In this document: positions 1 to 6,734 of the stretch, piece by piece
How positions within the stretch are numbered: the first letter of the stretch is position 1
Layout of the letters: each line of letters begins with the position of its first letter
Assembly: GCA_002369025.1 (NCBI GenBank)
Contig: DFDV01000077.1
Span: 18,987 to 36,571 of the forward strand
From: Treponema sp. UBA3819
Lineage (GTDB): Bacteria; Spirochaetota; Spirochaetia; Treponematales; Treponemataceae
Length of the DNA stretch: 17,585 bases
Reading direction: 5' to 3'
Position numbers and translations under genes: made by a program
The notes under the pieces: generated by a model
What the model saw: only the letters and a program-made list of their open reading frames with translations
The model's database searches: none
Told to the model about the DNA's origin: nothing

Positions 1-21
1 GCGTGCCTTGACTCGACGTAT

Positions 22-1677
22 TTAGAACTGGTATTTTGCTCCCAGTGTTACGAAGGAGTTGTGTTCCCAGCCGTTGAATTCGCTGTTTTCATCCTTGCAC
101 CAGATGAAGAGACCGCTTACAGACAGGTCAAAGCCGTCAAAGATGTTGCGGGAAAGCTTGGGCATTACGATAACGTCACTGCGTTCAATACCCCAGATTC
201 CCTTGATGTCAACCTTTGTCTTCTCATGATCCCAACTGTCTGTGAGGGCTACAACAATTTTGTTGTTTGTGTAGCGTCCCTTTGCATCGTATTCACAGTC
301 TTTGAGACCTGCTTTCTTGTATGCTGCAGAAAGACTGTCGCCACTATCAATCTTGTCGTTCTTCAGAATGTAGCTTCCCTGTTCCTGTACGTTCAGGTTT
401 ACATTGTGGATGGGAAGATCAATGTCAAAACCGCCAACCCATGCCAGGCTATTGTTCTTTACCCAGGGATCGTCACCGGCAGTATCTTCAGTCAGATTGT
501 AGGCAAACTCTGCACGGGTATTGAATCTCCACAGGATGAATGCTGCTTCCAGACCAAAAATCTGTACGCGGTCAAAGTGCAGCAGATTTTTCTTTATGTT
601 GTCGATATTTGAAGCGTCTGCAAGAACTGAAAGGTTTGCAGTGGGCTGCTTGTAGTGTCCGTAGTAGTAGCTTGCACCCAGGTCGATAGGACCAAGTGTA
701 AAGGTTGTTCGGAGACCTGCCTGACCATATTTGAATGAGAAGGTGTCAGGGTAGATGCTTGTTGAGTCAGACATGAGTGAAAGGGCTGCAGTCTGATAGT
801 TCATATATGAAGCAAATGCGGTTCCGTAAGCTTTTGTGTAAGCCTGTGCCGCCTCTGCCGCCGCTGCTGCAGCCGCCTTGTTTTCGGGAGTTGGATCAGC
901 CTGTGCCTTTGCTGCTGCTGCCTGTGCCGCTGTGGCTGCATTTGCCATGGCTACTGCAGTTGCCGCCTGGGTTGCATTCAGGGTTGCCAGCTGTGTTGCC
1001 GCTGCCTGTGTTACGGCTGCAGACAGAGTCTTTGTAGCCAGAGGCTGCCATGTACCGCTTGTTGCCAGTCTGTCGGGTGTCATTGTCGGCGTGTAGATAC
1101 CTTCAAGTTTAAAGCCGCTTTCTGTGCTGAATACTGCGCGGAACATGGGTTCTGCAATGCGGCGGTCAATGTAGTCCGGAATGATGTAGTCGGTATAGTC
1201 GTTGGCGTTAAAATTGTCCAGAACGTGGAGTTTGTCACCCTTACCCCAGACAACTTTCATTTTACCGGCTTCCAGCTGCAGGTTGCTGTTTACGTAAACG
1301 CGAGCGGTAAACTCTTCCAGAATGTCCTGCTTGTAGTTTCCAAGTGAATACTTGTTCAGCTTGATTTTTGCTGAAAAGTCTGTGTAGGCACCTGTGTAGT
1401 CAATTCCAAGTCTCAGCATGGGGAATACATCGGTGGGGAAGTCTGCAAACTTAAAGCGGTCTCCGTCGCTGTCACGCTTGTCTACATAGAGACGGCCTTC
1501 CATGACTGCTTCACCATTTACACTGAGAGCAGAAGAACTTGAACTGCTTTCGCTGAAGTCTCCTGAATCTCCAAATCCGCTTCCGCCGTCATCAAAACCA
1601 AAATCATCTGCAAATACAGCGCCGGAAAGCATGCTTGCGCCCAGAAGGCAAGACAAGAGTTTTTTTGAAAATTTCAT
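22..1677 (-). CDS. Outer-membrane beta-barrel protein with alanine-rich helical hairpin insert
   Basis: 551 residues. I chose the ATG at 1677 because the product then begins with a clean signal peptide (residues 1-23, ending VFA) and an AGAGGA ribosome site lies 6 bases upstream; a longer in-frame reading to 1722 adds only an unlikely leader. The mature protein starts with DDFGFDDGG and a Gly/Ser/Asp-rich linker (24-49). Alternating strands follow, and the chain ends in Phe (GAKYQF), the usual C-terminal signature of outer-membrane barrels. Residues 217-303 are an alanine-rich insert that reads as two long helices around a Pro-containing turn (260-266). It is the third gene after an RND transporter and a LolA-like protein, so it is probably the outer-membrane partner of that pair. 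The setting resembles DUF1302-type barrels linked to RND/LolA-like genes, but I cannot confirm the family. Barrel nature is fairly sure; cargo is unknown. Confidence 0.75.
   Translation of the reverse strand: MKFSKKLLSCLLGASMLSGAVFADDFGFDDGGSGFGDSGDFSESSSSSSALSVNGEAVMEGRLYVDKRDSDGDRFKFADFPTDVFPMLRLGIDYTGAYTDFSAKIKLNKYSLGNYKQDILEEFTARVYVNSNLQLEAGKMKVVWGKGDKLHVLDNFNANDYTDYIIPDYIDRRIAEPMFRAVFSTESGFKLEGIYTPTMTPDRLATSGTWQPLATKTLSAAVTQAAATQLATLNATQAATAVAMANAATAAQAAAAKAQADPTPENKAAAAAAAEAAQAYTKAYGTAFASYMNYQTAALSLMSDSTSIYPDTFSFKYGQAGLRTTFTLGPIDLGASYYYGHYKQPTANLSVLADASNIDNIKKNLLHFDRVQIFGLEAAFILWRFNTRAEFAYNLTEDTAGDDPWVKNNSLAWVGGFDIDLPIHNVNLNVQEQGSYILKNDKIDSGDSLSAAYKKAGLKDCEYDAKGRYTNNKIVVALTDSWDHEKTKVDIKGIWGIERSDVIVMPKLSRNIFDGFDLSVSGLFIWCKDENSEFNGWEHNSFVTLGAKYQF
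766..1029 (-). other. Alanine-rich helical hairpin insert within the barrel protein
   Basis: Codons for residues 217-304 of the barrel protein are dominated by Ala with Thr, Gln and a few Lys/Glu. A first stretch of about 43 residues with no helix breaker is followed by ADPTPEN (260-266) and a second stretch of about 37 residues ending in a Tyr-rich segment. This reads as a long antiparallel helical hairpin inside an otherwise beta-rich protein. It explains the locally high GC and the imperfect GCT/GCC/GCA repeats. Whether it faces the periplasm or the outside is not visible. Confidence 0.6.
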
Positions 1678-1708
1678 AATGCATCCTCTGTTTTTATGAT
1701 TTAGATAA

Positions 1709-1738
1709 AGTATAGCCCGCATGAGGGCGGGCTGTAAA
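1709..1738 (-). promoter_or_regulatory. Candidate internal promoter for the barrel gene with palindrome in its spacer
   Basis: On the minus strand TTTACA (1738-1733) and TATACT (1714-1709) are separated by 18 bases, a good sigma70-type match. The predicted start near 1702 would give a short leader containing the AGAGGA site for the ATG at 1677. The spacer is almost entirely the palindrome AGCCCGC-N6-GCGGGCT (1714-1733), which could be an operator or an RNA hairpin in a read-through transcript. Inferred from sequence only. Confidence 0.4.
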
Positions 1739-1742
1739 GAGG

Positions 1743-1769
1743 GGCTGAAAGCAAGTGCTACTCTCAGCC
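1743..1769 (-). other. Intercistronic hairpin after the LolA-like gene
   Basis: GGCTGA and TCAGCC pair across 15 bases that include a possible inner AGC/GCT stem. It lies in the 111-base gap between the LolA-like and barrel genes, 19 bases past the upstream stop codon. It lacks a proper U-run (CCTCTTT follows on the minus strand), so it is more likely a partial terminator or an RNA-processing or stabilising hairpin than a full terminator. Confidence 0.35.
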
Positions 1770-1788
1770 GTTAAAAATGACAGAAGGC

Positions 1789-2577
1789 TTAGAGTCTTCC
1801 GGTGTTCAGGAAGTTGGGGGTAAAGTAGCCGTCAGCAAGCGGTTTGTCCACTTCAAGGTTTACCATTTTCAGAGTGGTTGAGTGACCTGTCTGAACGTTT
1901 GTCATGATGTTTTCTGTGGGCACATTGTAAGTTTTGTTTCCAACTTTCTGTTCAATCTTCTTGATTTCGTTTACTTTGAGCAGTTTGCCTTTTTTGTCAT
2001 ACATTTCGATGTAGGTAGGGATAAAGTTGTCTTTTGTTACCCATGAAATGCGGTATGAGTACTGGCTTGATTTTGCATCTTTCGGTGTAGACTTAACAAC
2101 ATAGAGATCCTTGAAGTTACCCTTGTCTTCGCTTTCCTTGAGGAGTTCGTGTGTATCATCAGATACTTCGCGGCTGCTCATGTCGTCATAGGTGAAGTCT
2201 GTACCTACGAATGCCTTGTCACCTTCAGATGAGGCAACGCGGCGTGTTGAGCGCAATGCGGGCAGGAAGATCCATTTGTCATCGTCTTTACCTTCATTTT
2301 CCTTCTGCAGGAAGCGGGTATCCTTTACGGAAGCGGGGCTGATAAAAATCATTACCACGTCTGTCAGGTTGTTTTTGCAGCGTCCGTATTCACCTACGCG
2401 GCGTACTTCTTTTGAACCGTTCTTATCTACCAGAGTAAGTTCTACAGCGGCCTTTGAGAAACTGGGCTTCTGGCGGTCAAATGCCTTCTGCATGACCTCT
2501 GTACCGTCGATGGCGAATGCTGATGTTCCCAGTGCAAATGCAAGTGCTGCTGCTGTTAAAGTTTTCAAAAGTTTCAT
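1789..2577 (-). CDS. Periplasmic LolA-like protein (outer membrane lipoprotein-sorting protein family)
   Basis: 262 residues. The start is the ATG at 2577, with GGAGGAAA just upstream; a longer reading from a TTG at 2592 would begin at the ribosome site itself. Residues 1-22 form a signal peptide ending SAFA, and no lipobox Cys follows, so the product should be soluble in the periplasm. The signature of the LolA_like family (KWIFLPALRSTRR at 101-113, then a GDKAFVGTDFTYDDM segment to 133) is intact. Family members have an open half-barrel that can hold an acyl chain and are often encoded beside RND/MMPL transporters. Its start lies 17 bases after the stop of the RND gene, so the two are co-transcribed. 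I infer a shuttle role between the inner-membrane transporter and the outer-membrane barrel; the cargo is unknown. It does not contain the DDFGF motif found in both partners. Confidence 0.85.
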   Translation of the reverse strand: MKLLKTLTAAALAFALGTSAFAIDGTEVMQKAFDRQKPSFSKAAVELTLVDKNGSKEVRRVGEYGRCKNNLTDVVMIFISPASVKDTRFLQKENEGKDDDKWIFLPALRSTRRVASSEGDKAFVGTDFTYDDMSSREVSDDTHELLKESEDKGNFKDLYVVKSTPKDAKSSQYSYRISWVTKDNFIPTYIEMYDKKGKLLKVNEIKKIEQKVGNKTYNVPTENIMTNVQTGHSTTLKMVNLEVDKPLADGYFTPNFLNTGRL

Positions 2578-2594
2578 AAGAGTTTCCTCCAAAA

Positions 2595-5474
2595 TTAATT
2601 GTTTTCCGCAGTCTCTGCTGCGATTTTTGCTTTGTATGCTTCTTTCTGTTCGTCAGACCACATGAACTTGGGGTCAAAGGCGTTCAGAAGACCAGGGATA
2701 ATTGTCATGGCCAGTGCTGAGCTGGTGAACATGACAACCGCTACCAGTGCGCCGATATAGCGCAGAATGATGAATTTACTGAACAGAAGAACACAGAATC
2801 CCAGGCCTACTGCGATGGCATTTGTGATGATGCCGCGGCCGCTTGATCTGAAGGTGTTCTTTGTCACATATTCCAAAACATCGGACTTGGCTCTCTCGTT
2901 ACGGTAAGTTTCCATAAAATGAATGGTATAGTCAATACCAACACCGATTGCAACGGATGCAACAACGCTTGTACACAAGTCCAGTGCGATTCCTGCATAA
3001 CCCATTACCATGAAGTTGAGCAGGATGGTGAGTCCCAGAGGAATTGCTCCGATGAGACCGGCCCATACAGACTTAAAGGAGAGGGCGATGATGATGAAGA
3101 CCATGAGCAGGGAGAAGATGATGCTTATCAGCTGGCTGTTTACGACCATCTTTGTCATGGTGTATTCCATTTCGCCGTTTCCAGTTGCTTCAATAATATA
3201 ACCTTCCGGGAAAAACTTTGCCGCATATTCCTTTGCGTCTGAAATGATTTCAGAAGTGATGTCCGTGCTGTGGGTAGACAGCTGTACCTGAATACGGATT
3301 GATTTTGGTGAAGTCATGTCGTCTGCAAAGCGCTTAATCTGGTCGCTGGAAAGCAGGTAGAGGTACTGGGTAACCAGATCTGCCAGTTCTTCACGGTTTT
3401 CTACCGGATATTTTTCTACATCATAGGGCACTTCATAGTAATTCATACCGTTGTAGTTCATGTTACGCTCAATTTCACGTACGATTTCGCTTACGCTTGC
3501 AGTTTCTCCGCCTGCCGCTGCATAGGCATTATGGAAGAGGGTAAGGACATCCTGTACAGAAATCCTTTTTTCCAGATTCTGAGCATAGGCTGAGGATGTC
3601 TTGTCATCTCCGTCTGCGGGAACATGCATTACCTGGTTCATGCGCTTGATGAATGTGGTGAAAGAAACAATCTTACCGATTGCATCGCTGTGTTTTTCCT
3701 GAAGGAAGGCCTGCATGCCGTCTACAGCGCGAAGAATTTCCGGATTTGTGAGCATATAGTAGTCCTTCTGAACTGCTGCGCTTTCACTTGTACCTTCGCT
3801 GCTTCCAAAGCCAAAGTTATCACCTTCGCTTCCAAAGCCAAAATCATCACCTTCGCTTCCAAAACCAAAATCATCTGCACTTTCTTCTGCTGCGCTTGAA
3901 TCCGAAAGACTTTCGCCTGCAGAAAAGCCAAATTCGCCTGCCAGATCATCTGCGGGACTTTCACTTTCTGCCACAGTCGGGCTTTCTTTTTCCTTGCCGC
4001 TGACGATGAAGAAGAGGGTGTTTGATCCTGCAAGGTGCTTGTCTACATAGCTGATGTCCTGGCGGAATTTGCTGTCCATGGGGAAGTAGTTTACCAGTGC
4101 AGTATCAACAATCAGTCTGTGTACGCCTATGACAGCCAGTATGAGGATGATTGCAGTAGATATAATCAGACGGGGCTTGGTTCCTGAGAAGAAGTGGTAA
4201 ATTGCATAGAGGGTTGAAGAAGCAGCCTCGTTAGTATCTTTTCCACCCCGGCGGACCAGCTGTATTTCCAGGCGCTCGCGGATTTTTGCGCTCAGACGGT
4301 TCTGCTTGTTCCGGTGCTTAATGACTTTTGAAACCGGAATGATGTAGAGCATTGCCGGAATGAAAGTAATGGAAAGAATCAGGGAGAATGCAACGCCTGC
4401 TGCTGCAAAGACTGAGAATGAGCGGAGAGGAATAATGGGGCTGGTTACATTGGAAATAAAGCCTGCAATTGTTGTAATTGCTGCAAGAAGAACTGCAACC
4501 CAGACATCCTTTAATCCGTATGCGATTGCGTCTGCGTGCTTTTCCTTTGTCATTTCGCCCTCAGTCTTTTTCAGGCCGATGTAGTAGTGGGTGAGTACAT
4601 GAATGCCGTAGGCTGAACCACATGCTATCAGACAGACCGGGATCATGCTTCCTACAATAGTAAAGGTGATGTTAAGCATACACATGATGCCTACAGACCA
4701 GATGGTGCTCATCAGAACTGTTGCAAGGGGAAGCAGGGTTCCGCTCCATGAGTGGAATGAGAAATAAAGTGACAGAAGGACAATCAGTGCGACAAAGGGA
4801 ATCAGGATTTCAAGGTCAGAAATCATAAAGTCGTGGGCATCGTTGCTCAAAACCGGGTCTCCGAAGTAACGTACTTCCAGGTCTGTTGCGCTTGTTTCTT
4901 TCTGGCAGATATCTTTGATGTCATGCAGGGCCTTCATCTGCTTCTTTGAGTTGAGCATGTTGCCGTTTTCGTCTTTAGGCTGCAGGGTAATCATCATCTG
5001 TGTGGTTCTGCCGTCATCGGTGATGATTACGCGGTTGTACATTTCCTGCCAGTCAACAAGCCTCTGCCTGATTTGAGCCATGTCCTGGAAGCTGCCGGTG
5101 TAGTTGTCACCCAGCAGGCTTCCGGCAACGAGACTTCCGTTTTCGCCATAGATAAAATCTATATTGGAAAGAGAATCGATGCTTTCTACATAATCAACGC
5201 TTTCAATCTGGTCGGTAATGCTCTGAATCACTTTCAAGTATTCTGGCGTAAGGATTGTGGATCCGCTTGTTTCCAGGGAAATACCCAGAACCATCATGCT
5301 GCCAAAATCGTCTTCTGTCTTGAGCATGCGCTTGTAAGAGTCGCTTGCCTGGGGCATGTACATGCGGACAGTGTTTTCGATAGAGATTTTTGCAATCTGC
5401 ACGCCAAAAAATACTGTAAGTGCAATACATGCGCCAATGATAAGCCATGAGCATTTCAGCATTTTCTTAATCAT
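2595..5474 (-). CDS. RND/MMPL-superfamily transporter with DDFGF-repeat periplasmic loop
   Basis: 959 residues. ATG at 5474 has an AAGGAG site 10 bases upstream. Topology is typical of COG1033/HpnN-like RND exporters: a first membrane helix (9-29), a periplasmic loop (30-220), five helices (221-381), a cytoplasmic linker, a seventh helix (435-455), a second periplasmic loop (456-780) and five more helices (781-930). GSAYGIHVLTHY (286-297) and GVGIDYTIHF (844-853) are the duplicated family signatures in the membrane core. Residues about 497-567 are a low-complexity acidic Ser/Gly insert with EFGF (514-517) and three tandem D(D/N)FGFGS(S)EG copies (534-561). The family uses proton flux to move hydrophobic substrates or lipids. 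It is the first gene of an operon with a LolA-like protein and a barrel, driven by the promoter at 5570-5598 and probably controlled by the divergent ArsR regulator. Substrate cannot be read from the sequence. Confidence 0.88.
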   Translation of the reverse strand: MIKKMLKCSWLIIGACIALTVFFGVQIAKISIENTVRMYMPQASDSYKRMLKTEDDFGSMMVLGISLETSGSTILTPEYLKVIQSITDQIESVDYVESIDSLSNIDFIYGENGSLVAGSLLGDNYTGSFQDMAQIRQRLVDWQEMYNRVIITDDGRTTQMMITLQPKDENGNMLNSKKQMKALHDIKDICQKETSATDLEVRYFGDPVLSNDAHDFMISDLEILIPFVALIVLLSLYFSFHSWSGTLLPLATVLMSTIWSVGIMCMLNITFTIVGSMIPVCLIACGSAYGIHVLTHYYIGLKKTEGEMTKEKHADAIAYGLKDVWVAVLLAAITTIAGFISNVTSPIIPLRSFSVFAAAGVAFSLILSITFIPAMLYIIPVSKVIKHRNKQNRLSAKIRERLEIQLVRRGGKDTNEAASSTLYAIYHFFSGTKPRLIISTAIILILAVIGVHRLIVDTALVNYFPMDSKFRQDISYVDKHLAGSNTLFFIVSGKEKESPTVAESESPADDLAGEFGFSAGESLSDSSAAEESADDFGFGSEGDDFGFGSEGDNFGFGSSEGTSESAAVQKDYYMLTNPEILRAVDGMQAFLQEKHSDAIGKIVSFTTFIKRMNQVMHVPADGDDKTSSAYAQNLEKRISVQDVLTLFHNAYAAAGGETASVSEIVREIERNMNYNGMNYYEVPYDVEKYPVENREELADLVTQYLYLLSSDQIKRFADDMTSPKSIRIQVQLSTHSTDITSEIISDAKEYAAKFFPEGYIIEATGNGEMEYTMTKMVVNSQLISIIFSLLMVFIIIALSFKSVWAGLIGAIPLGLTILLNFMVMGYAGIALDLCTSVVASVAIGVGIDYTIHFMETYRNERAKSDVLEYVTKNTFRSSGRGIITNAIAVGLGFCVLLFSKFIILRYIGALVAVVMFTSSALAMTIIPGLLNAFDPKFMWSDEQKEAYKAKIAAETAENN
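3791..3874 (-). repeat. In-frame tandem repeats of 27/27/30 bp encoding D(D/N)FGFGS(S)EG
   Basis: Three head-to-tail copies: 3848-3874 and 3821-3847 (27 bp each, differing by one base) and 3791-3820 (30 bp, with one extra Ser codon). They encode residues 534-561 of the RND protein, in its second periplasmic loop. Near-identity at DNA level suggests recent tandem duplication, and copy number may vary between strains without breaking the frame. Confidence 0.9.
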
Positions 5475-5569
5475 AAATGTTTATCTCCTTATAATGAATT
5501 TTGTGCTGATGACTTGCATATTTTTAGCAAATCATATATATTGGTTTAAGTAATTAAACTGATAAACCT

Positions 5570-5598
5570 AATATACAGTGACTTATTCTTAAAGTCAA
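5570..5598 (-). promoter_or_regulatory. Promoter of the RND/LolA-like/barrel operon
   Basis: On the minus strand TTGACT (5598-5593), a 17-base spacer and TATATT (5575-5570) form a strong sigma70-type promoter. The predicted transcript start near 5563 gives a leader of about 90 bases. A TTAAGAA half-site (5592-5586) lies inside the spacer and two full dyads of the same sequence lie just upstream of the -35 box, so the promoter is probably controlled by the protein binding these dyads. Confidence 0.65.
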
Positions 5599-5601
5599 GA
5601 G

Positions 5602-5649
5602 ATTTTTAAGAATTTTCTTAAAGATTTCTTTAAGAAAATTCTTAAAAAT
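5602..5649. promoter_or_regulatory. 48-bp palindrome holding two TTAAGAA-N2-TTCTTAA operators
   Basis: Arms 5602-5624 and 5627-5649 are perfectly complementary over 23 bp around a TT centre. Each arm region contains a 16-bp dyad: TTAAGAATTTTCTTAA (5606-5621) and TTAAGAAAATTCTTAA (5630-5645), with centres 24 bp apart. A fifth half-site sits at 5586-5592 in the divergent promoter. The element lies between the RND operon promoter and the ArsR gene, where an autoregulated ArsR operator is expected; AT-rich dyads of this size fit that family. It shows no GC stem and no U-tract arrangement typical of a terminator. Confidence 0.75.
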
Positions 5650-5651
5650 TG

Positions 5652-5683
5652 CTGAGGGACAGAAAAAACAGTCTGCCCCTCAG
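5652..5683 (+). promoter_or_regulatory. Leader hairpin overlapping the ArsR ribosome site
   Basis: CTGAGGG (5652-5658) pairs with CCCTCAG (5677-5683), continued inside by CAG/CTG (5660-5662 with 5673-5675) around a 10-base loop. The AGGGGG ribosome site of the ArsR gene (5682-5687) begins within the 3' arm, so folding would partly hide it and may limit translation. Confidence 0.45.
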
Positions 5684-5692
5684 GGGGTACAA

Positions 5693-6031
5693 ATGATTGA
5701 TAAGGAAAAACTTGAACTTGCCCGTTCGCAGTTTAAGGAATGTTCTTCGCTCTTTATCGCCCTCGGAGACCACATGAGGCAGGAAATCTGTCTGGATCTT
5801 GCGGCGGCAGGGGCGGAAGGCATTAACGTTGCCCAGCTTTCGGGAAAATCCATTCTTTCCCGGCCGGCAATTTCTCATCATCTTAAAGTGCTTAAAGACT
5901 GTGGAGTAGTGGAGCCTATAAAAAAAGGAACCCAGATTTTCTACCGCCTGCACTTAAAGGAGAATGCCGCCCGCATACGGCAGTTGATAGACACGATAGA
6001 TGAGATTATTATAGAAGAAGATGCAGTATAG
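5693..6031 (+). CDS. ArsR-family winged-helix regulator
   Basis: 112 residues. ATG at 5693 with AGGGGG 5 bases upstream. The fold is a single ArsR-type winged helix: a first helix pair around LGDHMRQEICLDLA (24-37), a recognition helix with SRPAISHHLKVL (56-67) and a wing with KKGTQIFYRL. The ELCVCDLC metal site of ArsR/SmtB is absent; Cys17, Cys33 and Cys70 are present but do not make a recognised metal motif. It may therefore sense something other than metal, or redox state. It is transcribed away from the RND operon, with a large double operator between, so it probably controls both itself and that operon. The HAD gene follows after 30 bases, probably in the same transcript. I see no convincing plus-strand promoter outside the palindrome region. 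Confidence 0.88.
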   Translation: MIDKEKLELARSQFKECSSLFIALGDHMRQEICLDLAAAGAEGINVAQLSGKSILSRPAISHHLKVLKDCGVVEPIKKGTQIFYRLHLKENAARIRQLIDTIDEIIIEEDAV

Positions 6032-6061
6032 CATTAGATTTTTGCGGACTGGGGGCAGCCT

Positions 6062-6712
6062 GTGATTAAAGCAGTGATTTTTGATATGGATGGCGTTCTT
6101 CTGGACACGGAAAGCGTGTGTTTTGAGTGCTGGAAACGGGCAGGTCAGGAAAGGGGAATCCCTGATGCTGATCAGGCTTACCGTCTCTGCATTGGATCAA
6201 ACACCAACGATACCATGGAAATCCTGCGCAATCGCTATGGTGCAGATTTTGATGCCCCCGCTTTTTATGCCCGCACTGGAGAACTCTTCCATATAATTGA
6301 GGCAGAAAAAGGTCTTGCCCTTATGCCGTATGTGGTAGAATGTCTGCAGGGACTAAAAAAGGCGGGCTTCCGTCTTTCTCTTGCTTCTTCAACCCGCACG
6401 CCTACTGTGCACCGTCAGCTGACCGCCGCAGGAATTTTTGACTTTTTTGAAAGCATAGTCTGCGGTGACACTGTCCTTCATTCCAAGCCCGCGCCTGACA
6501 TTTATCTGAAAGCCTGCGAGTCTCTGGGACTTTCTCCTGCCGGCTGCATTGCCGTAGAGGATAGTCCCAACGGGGTAAGGGCGGCAACGGCGGCAGGTAT
6601 GCGCTGTGTTATGGTTCCCGACCAGATTCAGCCCTCTGAAGAAATCCGGGCCCTTGCATGGAACATTATTCCTTCCCTGCAGCCTCTTTGCAAGTTATTG
6701 ACTTCTTTATAA
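6062..6712 (+). CDS. HAD-superfamily hydrolase, beta-phosphoglucomutase/phosphatase-like
   Basis: 216 residues from a GTG at 6062, with a G-rich stretch just upstream serving as ribosome site. All HAD motifs are present: DMDGVLLDT with nucleophile Asp8 and acid/base Asp10, ASST (Ser109/Ser110), Lys142 in SKPAPDIY, and Glu166-Asp167 in AVEDSPNG. The helical cap after motif I fits subfamily IA, which includes beta-phosphoglucomutases and sugar-phosphate phosphatases such as YniC. It is cytoplasmic and Mg-dependent by family. The substrate cannot be decided here. It lies 30 bases after the ArsR gene and probably shares its transcript. Its last codons contain the promoter for the next gene. Confidence 0.88.
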   Translation: MIKAVIFDMDGVLLDTESVCFECWKRAGQERGIPDADQAYRLCIGSNTNDTMEILRNRYGADFDAPAFYARTGELFHIIEAEKGLALMPYVVECLQGLKKAGFRLSLASSTRTPTVHRQLTAAGIFDFFESIVCGDTVLHSKPAPDIYLKACESLGLSPAGCIAVEDSPNGVRAATAAGMRCVMVPDQIQPSEEIRALAWNIIPSLQPLCKLLTSL

Positions 6713-6726
6713 ATACTGCATAAAAT
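6698..6726 (+). promoter_or_regulatory. Promoter for a leaderless transcript of the 162-residue protein
   Basis: TTGACT (6698-6703), 17 bases, TAAAAT (6721-6726). The expected start 7-8 bases after the -10 box is 6733-6734, immediately before the ATG at 6735. The -35 box overlaps the end of the HAD gene. No ribosome site lies before the ATG, which agrees with a leaderless or nearly leaderless mRNA. Confidence 0.55.
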
Positions 6727-6734
6727 GAAGTATT

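Noticed and set aside
61..612. Plus-strand reading frame of 183 codons opposite the barrel gene
   Set aside because: It is a shadow of the minus-strand barrel gene, with no ribosome site and a Cys/Val-rich improbable composition.
840..1020. GC-rich repetitive DNA as a CRISPR or minisatellite
   Set aside because: The repetition comes from alanine codons with no fixed period or spacers.
1678..1722. N-terminal extension of the barrel protein
   Set aside because: It covers the ribosome site and promoter region and would push the signal peptide away from the N-terminus.
5303..5311. DDFGS near residue 55 of the RND protein as another copy of the DDFGF tag
   Set aside because: An FGS segment at this place in the first periplasmic loop is usual for the RND family, so it is not evidence for the tag.
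5602..5649. The 48-bp palindrome as a transcription terminator
   Set aside because: The stem is almost all A-T and is located between two divergent gene starts, where no transcript needs to end. Operator use fits better.
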